Positions 58,263 through 64,000 of a stretch of 64,000 bases of DNA are shown one piece after another. The stretch covers positions 2,542,001 to 2,606,000 of the forward strand of contig NZ_NEVS01000004.1 in NCBI RefSeq assembly GCF_002261215.1. The letters run 5' to 3'. Positions within the stretch are counted from its first letter, which is position 1. Every line of letters starts with the position of its first letter. Both the position numbers and the translations under genes were made by a program. Under the pieces are notes generated by a model that was not told the DNA's origin, did no database searches, and saw nothing but the letters and a program-made list of their open reading frames with translations. Source of the DNA: Bordetella genomosp. 11 (lineage in GTDB: Bacteria; Pseudomonadota; Gammaproteobacteria; Burkholderiales; Burkholderiaceae_B).

Positions 58263-59744
58263 CTATTTTTCCTCGTCAAACCAGTGCGCGCGAGCCCGCA
58301 TGATGAGCTCGCTGGCCTGGTTTTCCTCGAGACCCGAGATTTCCGCCAACTCGTCCGTGGACAGTTCGGCAAGGTCGTCGCGGGTGTGCACTTTGCGCTC
58401 GGACAGACGCGCGGCAAGTTCGGGCGTCATGCCTTCGAGCTCGAGCAGGTCCTGCGCGGTTTCGAGGCGCTCTTCCTGGGCGATGGCTTCGGTCAGGAGC
58501 GCATTGCGCGCGCGGGTGCGCAGCTCGTTGATGGTGTCTTCGTCGAAAGCCTCGATCTCCAGCAGTTCCTGCATGGGAACGTAGGCGATTTCCTCCAGCC
58601 CCGTAAAGCCCTCGTCGATCAGGATGTCGGCGACTTCCTCGTCCACGTCCAGCTTGCTCATGAACGTGTTGCGCAAGGCGGAGCGTTCGACTTCCTGCCG
58701 GTTCTGGCTTTCCTCCGGCGTCATGATGTTGATCTGCCAGCCGGTCAGCTCGGAGGCCAGGCGGACGTTCTGTCCCTTGGCACCGATGGCCTTGGGCAGG
58801 TTTTCCTCGTCCACCACGACGTCCATGGCGTGCTTGTCTTCATCGACGACGATGGATTCGACGTTGGCGGGCGCCAGAGCGCCGATGACGAACTGCGCCG
58901 GATCTTCCGACCACAGCACGATGTCCACCTGCTCGCCACCCAGTTCATTGCGCACCGCGGTGACGCGCGAACCCCGCATGCCGACGCAGGTACCGATGGG
59001 ATCGATACGCTTATCGTAGGCGATGACGGCGATCTTGGCGCGCACGCCGGGATCACGGGCCGCCGCCTTGATCTCGAGCAGACCCTGCTCGATTTCCGGG
59101 ACTTCGTTTTCGAACAGCTGGCGGATGAATTCCGGCGAGGTGCGCGACAGGATCACCTGCTGGCCACGCGCGGCGTGGTCGATGCGCAGCACGAAAGCCC
59201 GCACACGGTCGCCCACGCGCAGGTTTTCCTTGGGGATCATTTCCGAACGCGGCAAACGGGCTTCGATCTTGCCCGTTTCGATAATCGCGTCGCCCTTGTC
59301 CATGCGCTTGACGGTGCCGGACACGATGGTTTCCCCGCGTTCGAGGAAGTCGTTCAGCACCTGTTCGCGCTCGGCGTCGCGGATCTTCTGCAGGATGGCC
59401 TGCTTGGCCGCCTGCGCGCCGATACGGCCGAATTCGATGGGCTCGAGAGGCTCTTCGATGTATTCGCCGATCTGGATATTGGGCACCGCCTCGCGGGCGT
59501 CGGAATACATTTCCTGTTTGTCAGGTTCCTGCAGTCCGGCTTCGTCGGGCACGACCAGCCAACGGCGGAACCCTTCATGGCTACCGCTTTCGCGATCGAT
59601 GGAAACACGGATGTCCGCGTCTTCCTTGAAGCGCTTTTTCATGGCCGAAGCCAGCGCGCTTTCCAGCGCTCCGAACACCACTTCGCGCGATACGTTCTTT
59701 TCGCGCGCCAAGGCGTCGACCAACAGAAGAATTTCGCGACTCAT
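58263..59744 (-). CDS. nusA: Transcription termination/antitermination factor NusA
   Basis: This 493-residue RNA polymerase-binding factor has an N-terminal domain ([23 protein letters not shown]), an S1 domain (about 135-200, [16 protein letters not shown]), two KH domains ([15 protein letters not shown] block seen as [14 protein letters not shown], and [22 protein letters not shown]) and two acidic C-terminal repeats as in E. coli. Its start overlaps the rimP stop by 4 bp. Confidence 0.97.
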   Translation of the reverse strand: MSREILLLVDALAREKNVSREVVFGALESALASAMKKRFKEDADIRVSIDRESGSHEGFRRWLVVPDEAGLQEPDKQEMYSDAREAVPNIQIGEYIEEPLEPIEFGRIGAQAAKQAILQKIRDAEREQVLNDFLERGETIVSGTVKRMDKGDAIIETGKIEARLPRSEMIPKENLRVGDRVRAFVLRIDHAARGQQVILSRTSPEFIRQLFENEVPEIEQGLLEIKAAARDPGVRAKIAVIAYDKRIDPIGTCVGMRGSRVTAVRNELGGEQVDIVLWSEDPAQFVIGALAPANVESIVVDEDKHAMDVVVDEENLPKAIGAKGQNVRLASELTGWQINIMTPEESQNRQEVERSALRNTFMSKLDVDEEVADILIDEGFTGLEEIAYVPMQELLEIEAFDEDTINELRTRARNALLTEAIAQEERLETAQDLLELEGMTPELAARLSERKVHTRDDLAELSTDELAEISGLEENQASELIMRARAHWFDEEK

Positions 59745-60229
59745 CGCTTTTTGCCTTTGAAATCCAGGACCGGATCCAGCTTGGCGCGCTCCACTTCGTC
59801 GAACGTGAAGTTCACCACCTGAATATCGTCCTTCTTTGCCTCAAATTCCACGCCGAAAACCGCTTTCCCCTGGTCCTGTCCCGCTTGCCCGGCCGCTATA
59901 ACGAGCGTGCCGGTAAAGACCTTGCGGTTTTCCACGGCCTGCCGCAGCTTGACTTCTACCCGCTGTCCCGCGAAACGATGGAAATCGCCCTCGGTGCGCA
60001 GCGGGCGATCCACGCCGGGCGATCCGACCTCCAATCGCTTGTAGTCGATATTCTCGACCTCGTAGACCCGCGACAACTGGCGCGAGACCTGTTCGCAGTC
60101 TTCGATGCGCACGCCTTCAGGGCGGTCGATCGTGACGCGCAACAGGCCAAGCGCCGCCCGCTCGACGTCGACGAGCTCGACGTCCATGCCGGACAGCGCT
60201 TCCTGGGTCAATGCGAATAAATCAGCCAT
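59741..60229 (-). CDS. rimP: Ribosome maturation factor RimP
   Basis: This 162-residue protein is needed for 30S assembly. Blocks are [62 protein letters not shown] and [16 protein letters not shown]. The start at 60229 fits the family; the frame is open another 49 codons upstream but has no similarity there and crosses a terminator-like hairpin. It is the first gene of rimP-nusA-infB-rbfA-truB-typA. Confidence 0.95.
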   Translation of the reverse strand: MADLFALTQEALSGMDVELVDVERAALGLLRVTIDRPEGVRIEDCEQVSRQLSRVYEVENIDYKRLEVGSPGVDRPLRTEGDFHRFAGQRVEVKLRQAVENRKVFTGTLVIAAGQAGQDQGKAVFGVEFEAKKDDIQVVNFTFDEVERAKLDPVLDFKGKKR

Positions 60230-60236
60230 ATGCTCG

Positions 60237-60264
60237 AAAAAAATGGGCTGTAAGCCCAGCCCAT
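60237..60264 (-). terminator. Terminator-like hairpin immediately before rimP (possible attenuator)
   Basis: On the minus strand ATGGGCTG pairs with CAGCCCAT across a 6-base loop and is followed by seven T. It ends 7 bases before the rimP start codon, in the direction of the operon. It has the form of an intrinsic terminator that would control entry into rimP-nusA. Confidence 0.65.
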
Positions 60265-60410
60265 TGTTATCACGTGGTACCGGCCCGGCCCGGCGCCGTT
60301 CAACCGGCCCCGCACCACGCCCCGGGGAACCCCCAACGTGCCTGAAGCCCGCCGGAGAAACCGCCGTCCGCGCCATATTTGGTTCTTGCCAGGGGCGTCC
60401 CGCACACCGC

Positions 60411-60521
60411 GCAGTTTGGGCGTGCCCCTTAAGGTATGCCCCTAAGTTATGTCCTTAAGGTATTGCCCTTAAAGCCATTAAAGGTACGCCCAGGTATGCA
60501 TAAAGGCATGCCCAAACCTGC
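60411..60521. repeat. AT-richer short-repeat patch flanked by an inverted repeat
   Basis: GCAGTTTGGGCGTGCC (60411) and GGCATGCCCAAACCTGC (ending 60521) are imperfect inverted repeats. Between them a 13-14 bp motif of the type CCCCTTAAGGTATG recurs at 60425, 60439 and 60452, with weaker copies to 60500. CCTTAAGG itself is a palindrome, present twice. It lies about 190 bp upstream of rimP. Confidence 0.65.
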
Positions 60522-60717
60522 CGCACGCCCCCGCCGCATACCCTGCCACACCCCCCGCGACACGATCCGCTGCAATCCGCAGCACGACCGTCGCGCATCG
60601 GCACAGCTTTCGCCGCCCACAGGGATGCCCCACGAAAACCAGCAATCTTACCACATAACGGGCAAAATTACCTGATGCGTCGCGGGTTTACGTATTCAGG
60701 GCCGGGCTGGCATCGAC

Positions 60718-63141
60718 TTATCGCGAGCCCCGTCCGCGAACGCCGCCGATCACGCCCAGGCGCGACTCGTGGGCCGCCGCGCCGCGCGGCTGCCAGTCGT
60801 CGCCACGACCACCGCCGCCACCGCCACCGCCACTGGTGCGTGGGCCTTTGGCGTTGGGATTGCCGCGCTTCTTGCCTGGAGCGGCGTTCTTGCCGGGACG
60901 GCCGCGTTGCGGTCCCTTGCCTGGGGCGCCTGCGGGCCCCTGCCCCTGGCCCTGTCCCTGTCCTTGGCCCTGCCCCTGCGCATTGAAGCCGCCAGCGCCC
61001 GGCCTGCCGCCACCGCCGCCCCCCGGCTTGCCCTTGCGCGCCGATTTGCCACGCGGCTGGTGCTGCCCGGGAGCCTGGCCTTGGCCTTGCGGCTGCCCTT
61101 GACCTTGGCCCTGCCCCTGTGCGGGCCGCTTACCGGGGCCGCGACGCTGCTGTCCCTTGCCGCCGCGCGAGCCGCCGCCATCGTTGCCCAAGGGATGGCC
61201 GTTGGCGTAGCCGCCCGTGACCAGCAGGCCGGTACCGAAGGGATCGGAAGGATACGACATGCCGGTGCCGGCGCTCTTGCCGGGACGGCCGCCCTGCAAC
61301 TTGCCACGCCGGCCGATCCGCGCGCCGTTCATGCCATTGTTCTGCAGCGTGCCGAAGCCCGGCGGCAAGGCGCTGTCGTGCGACTGCGGCTGCTTGGGCC
61401 GGCGTCCGCCGTCGTCATCGTCACGCAACAGGCCAAGCTGCACCATCAGCGCGGTAACGAGATTGGGATCCAGCTCTTCCCAACGCCCCCGCCGCAAATT
61501 GCGCGGCAGGACCACGTCGCCGAAACGCGTGCGGATGAGCCGGCTGACCGTGACGCCGACGGCCTCGAACATGCGACGAACCTCCCGGTTGCGGCCTTCC
61601 TGGAGCGTGACGCGATACCAGCGGTTGCTGCCCTCGCCACCCAGATAGTCCAGCGCACCGAAAGCCGCCTTGCCGTCTTCGAGTTCGATGCCTTCGACCA
61701 GCGACGCGCGCTGCGCGGCATCCATTTCCCCCAGCACGCGAACGGCGTATTCGCGCTCTGTGCCATACCGCGGGTGCATGATGCGGTTGGCCATATCGCC
61801 CGAGGTCGTAAAAATCAGCAGCCCTTCGGTGTTCAGGTCGAGACGACCGACCGACAGCCACTTGCCGGTGCGCAGCTTCGGCAGGCGCGCGAATACGCTG
61901 GCCCGGCCGCCCGGATCGTCATGGCTGACGATTTCGCCCGCGGGCTTGTGATACAGGATCACTCGCGGAGGCTTGCGCGTATTGACGCGGGTGATGGGTT
62001 TGCCGTTGACGCGAACCTGGTCGCCGCTGGCGACACGCTGCCCGATATGGGCCGGTTCGCCGTTCACGGAAACACGGCCCGCGACGATCAACTCTTCCAT
62101 CTCGCGCCGCGAGCCGATGCCCGCATCCGCCAATACCTTGTGCAGCTTGGGCATCACGGCCTCGCTGTTCAGGTATTTGTTCAGGCGCTGCTCCATGCGG
62201 GCGGTCTTTTCCAGGTAGGCGAGCGCCTGTTCCGCTTCCCGTTCGCCACCGGGCGACATGGCCTCGGGATCGACCGCGCCGGCACCCTGCGCCGGAGAAC
62301 CTTGCGCGCCGGCGTCCCCGCCCGCCTCGGTGCCCGTCGCGGCATCGCCGCGACGGCGACGGAAAGGCGTGCGCAGTTTGCGGCCGCGTCCACGGTTGGC
62401 GGTGGCACCATCCGCATCCGCCCCGGATACGCCGGACGGCGCCGCCCCGCCGGCATCGGCGGAAAAATCCGCCTGCGCGCCGGCGGCGTCAGTGTGATGA
62501 TCCCGAGGCGCGGTATCACGCGGGCCAGCTTGGCGCGTGCCTTCCTGGCCGATCGCCGCTTCCATGCCGAAAGAACCGGCCGACCCGCTTTCGGCTGTCT
62601 CCACCGGTTTGCGCTTGCGCGCGGAACGCTTCGCCGGCGCGGACGGCTCGGCTTGCGCCGCCTGGACGTCGGGGCCAGCCTGCCCTTCCAGGGGCAGCGA
62701 ACCTTGCTCGCTTCCAGCGGTCGCGCGGGGCCTGCGGCCGCGGGCACGAGGCGCTGTTTGCTCGACCGCTGCCTCGCCTGCCGACGGCGGCGCGGCTACG
62801 ACGGCCGGCACGGCGCTGGCCGGAGCAGGTACGGAAGCCTCCAGTTGCGCATCGGCGGTAGGTGCCTTGGCGGGCCGCGGGGAGCGCGGCTTGCGCGCGG
62901 GCTTGGCCTCGACGGCTTGCGCCTCGCCCGCCACGCCGGAAGGCGCGGATTGCGGATCCACCGCAGCCGTGCCGGCCGCTTCGGCCTTGGCGCGCGACGG
63001 GCGTCGGGCGCGTGCGCGCGGCGCAGGGCTCACGTCCGCGCCCTCCGCCGGCGTAGCGTCGCCTGCGCGCGGCGACGCCGCGCCGACCGCCGTTTCACGC
63101 GGATCTATGACATCGTCCTGCACGTTCTTATTGATACTCAC
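60718..63141 (-). CDS. rluB: 23S rRNA pseudouridine(2605) synthase RluB with long low-complexity arms
   Basis: In this 807-residue protein the enzyme core covers only about 240 residues. An S4 domain (about 331-390, [20 protein letters not shown]) is followed by the RluB/E/F synthase domain with catalytic Asp435 in [14 protein letters not shown] and the [16 protein letters not shown] motif. Residues 1-325 are Ala/Pro/basic and low complexity; residues from about 575 are Gly/Gln/Arg-rich with GQ repeats. Such arms are probably disordered and RNA-binding. I chose the GTG at 63141 since GGAG lies 8 bp upstream; a GTG 21 bp earlier overlaps the scpB stop. Confidence 0.93.
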   Translation of the reverse strand: MSINKNVQDDVIDPRETAVGAASPRAGDATPAEGADVSPAPRARARRPSRAKAEAAGTAAVDPQSAPSGVAGEAQAVEAKPARKPRSPRPAKAPTADAQLEASVPAPASAVPAVVAAPPSAGEAAVEQTAPRARGRRPRATAGSEQGSLPLEGQAGPDVQAAQAEPSAPAKRSARKRKPVETAESGSAGSFGMEAAIGQEGTRQAGPRDTAPRDHHTDAAGAQADFSADAGGAAPSGVSGADADGATANRGRGRKLRTPFRRRRGDAATGTEAGGDAGAQGSPAQGAGAVDPEAMSPGGEREAEQALAYLEKTARMEQRLNKYLNSEAVMPKLHKVLADAGIGSRREMEELIVAGRVSVNGEPAHIGQRVASGDQVRVNGKPITRVNTRKPPRVILYHKPAGEIVSHDDPGGRASVFARLPKLRTGKWLSVGRLDLNTEGLLIFTTSGDMANRIMHPRYGTEREYAVRVLGEMDAAQRASLVEGIELEDGKAAFGALDYLGGEGSNRWYRVTLQEGRNREVRRMFEAVGVTVSRLIRTRFGDVVLPRNLRRGRWEELDPNLVTALMVQLGLLRDDDDGGRRPKQPQSHDSALPPGFGTLQNNGMNGARIGRRGKLQGGRPGKSAGTGMSYPSDPFGTGLLVTGGYANGHPLGNDGGGSRGGKGQQRRGPGKRPAQGQGQGQGQPQGQGQAPGQHQPRGKSARKGKPGGGGGGRPGAGGFNAQGQGQGQGQGQGQGPAGAPGKGPQRGRPGKNAAPGKKRGNPNAKGPRTSGGGGGGGGRGDDWQPRGAAAHESRLGVIGGVRGRGSR
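60938..60979 (-). repeat. Seven CCCTGN-type hexamers encoding Gln-Gly repeats in RluB
   Basis: The plus strand reads seven near-identical hexamers (CCCTGC, CCCTGG, CCCTGT, CCTTGG variants). They encode (GQ)n in the RluB C-terminal arm. A more degenerate set lies near 61070-61120. Slippage would change length in steps of two residues without shifting frame. Confidence 0.75.
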
Positions 63142-63158
63142 TGGGACTACTCCAGAAT

Positions 63159-64000
63159 TCACTCTTTACGCGGCGCGCCAGGCGCGTCTTGTTCATTGTC
63201 GTTATCGGATGGGTCGGGAGGCACCTCTGGCATCTCTCCCGGTGCGGGCGGCGCGATTTCGGGCGCCGGCTCCGTGGGATCGATCTCAGGGGTCCCGCCG
63301 GGCGGAACAATTTCGGGATGCTGTCCGGGCGGGAGAATCTCCGGACGATGGCCTCCGGTGTCGGTGGTGTCCCGATCCGGCGCCGGGATCTCCGGCTGAT
63401 GGGGTGTCGGGCCGGTGGCCGCGAGGATCTCGCGGGAAGCGTCACGACGTATATCGTCCGATTGCTGTTCAACACCGTTTTCGCGCGAACCGGTATCGGG
63501 CGTTCCAGACTCTTCGGCACCAACCGGGCCAGACGGCGCGGTCTCGGGCGCCGCGTCCTGCTCCTGTCCGGCGTGCGCATGAACGGCATCCGACGCATCG
63601 TCCCGGCCGTCGAGCGCCTCAGCGCCAGGCATGTCGATGCCTTGTTCCGCATGGCCCGCGTCGGCGGGGTCGGCATCCACAGGCTCTGCATGGCTAGTAC
63701 CGACGGAATCGGCGTCCGCCGGCTCTTCCTGATCCGTGCCGGCCAGATCGGCCCCCGCCGGCTCTTTCTGAAGCGCGTCCGGATCGGTTTCCGCCGGTTC
63801 CGCATGACTCGTGCCGGGAAGGTCGGTGGCCGCCACGCCGCTCGCAGCCGCGGCGGAGTCGTCCTGCCCCTCGCCGTCGCCGGCATTGGCGCCGGTAAGA
63901 TCCAGCCCTTCGAGCGCGGCCATGGCGCCGCCAGCTTCAAGCGGCGGCAACTCGTCCAACGCCCGCAGGCCCAGGTCGTCCAGGAACTGCCGCGTGGTCC
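63159..64000 (-). CDS. scpB: Segregation and condensation protein ScpB, C-terminal part with long acidic extension, cut by the window edge
   Basis: The reverse frame is open from the right edge and reads [20 protein letters not shown], the conserved end of ScpB, the kleisin-associated winged-helix protein of the SMC condensin complex. ScpB normally stops about there. Here about 260 more residues follow. They are rich in Ala, Glu, Asp and Pro, with repeated AEPx[11 protein letters not shown] units and then a PEI-PPG-type repeat (PEILPPG, PEIVPPG, PEIDP, PEIAPP). The extension is acidic and probably disordered. The 5' part, with both winged helices, is outside the window. rluB follows after 17 bp. 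Confidence 0.88.
   Translation of the reverse strand, partial: TTRQFLDDLGLRALDELPPLEAGGAMAALEGLDLTGANAGDGEGQDDSAAAASGVAATDLPGTSHAEPAETDPDALQKEPAGADLAGTDQEEPADADSVGTSHAEPVDADPADAGHAEQGIDMPGAEALDGRDDASDAVHAHAGQEQDAAPETAPSGPVGAEESGTPDTGSRENGVEQQSDDIRRDASREILAATGPTPHQPEIPAPDRDTTDTGGHRPEILPPGQHPEIVPPGGTPEIDPTEPAPEIAPPAPGEMPEVPPDPSDNDNEQDAPGAPRKE

Larger units (their letters stand above)
60230..60717 (-). other. 488-bp spacer between rluB and the rimP operon
   Basis: This gap must contain the rimP operon promoter. From the rimP side it shows a terminator-like hairpin, about 150 bp of GC-rich DNA, the repeat patch at 60411-60521, and about 190 bp with no clear feature. I searched for a tRNA, which often precedes this operon in other bacteria, and found none. 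Confidence 0.6.

Noticed and set aside
60436..60675. A 79-codon plus-strand frame in the rimP upstream spacer
   Set aside because: It has no ribosome site, covers the short repeats, and its composition is unlike genes here.
60230..60717. tRNA gene upstream of rimP
   Set aside because: A tRNA often sits here in other bacteria, but no T-loop or cloverleaf pattern was found.

Overview
The window is GC-rich (clearly above 60% by eye), densely coded chromosomal DNA of a betaproteobacterium. It most resembles the Alcaligenaceae (Bordetella/Achromobacter type). The evidence is five periplasmic Bug-type solute-binding proteins, a urease cluster in the order ureD-A-J-B-C-E-F-G, the alaC-hom-thrC trio, and the rpsF-priB-rpsR-rplI and rimP-nusA-infB-rbfA-truB-typA operons. 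I saw no rRNA, tRNA, CRISPR, insertion sequence or prophage gene. Two genes are cut by the window edges: crcB on the left and scpB on the right. Species assignment is inference.

Layout. 1-4.3 kb: partial crcB, a two-gene ABC-2 exporter, then a Bug protein and a 2-hydroxyacid dehydrogenase. 4.4-8.3 kb: threonine branch and alanine aminotransferase (alaC-hom-thrC, translationally coupled). 8.5-14.8 kb: Mth938-like protein, Bcp peroxiredoxin, a PIN-PhoH ATPase, pdxA, a bile-acid-symporter-like carrier and waaA. 14.9-18 kb: a TonB-dependent siderophore receptor divergent from an AraC regulator, with a Fur-like box between. 18-22 kb: dnaB, a kinase-like gene and the S6-PriB-S18-L9 operon. 22.2-26.4 kb: folE2 and xseB-ispA-dxs. 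26.6-29.3 kb: a Bug protein, a 79-bp tandem repeat array, a hairpin-rich leader and a Rieske oxygenase. 29.4-39.9 kb: sulfurtransferase, DMT carrier, htpX, sdaA, a Na/Pi carrier, a dienelactone hydrolase, polA and a LOG-family gene. 40.2-46.5 kb: urease. 46.7-51.9 kb: a nitroreductase, then an accessory block of three tandem Bug genes behind a Tat-exported flavin oxidase. 52-60.2 kb: typA back to rimP. 60.7-64 kb: rluB and scpB.

Most of the window is housekeeping: replication and repair (dnaB, priB, polA, xseB), translation and ribosome biogenesis (rimP, nusA, infB, rbfA, truB, typA, rluB, L9, S18, S6) and cofactor or isoprenoid synthesis (pdxA, folE2, dxs, ispA). The parts that stand out are these. 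(1) An FAD oxidase whose D-amino-acid-oxidase motifs occur in swapped order, consistent with a circular permutation, placed upstream of three periplasmic binding proteins. (2) A urease operon preceded by a near-perfect NtrC box and a sigma-54 promoter. (3) A UreE with a tail of more than 50 histidines that overlaps ureF out of frame. (4) The 79-bp tandem array and the leader hairpins after it. (5) An intrinsic-terminator-like hairpin ending a few bases before the rimP start codon, below a patch of short AT-richer repeats.
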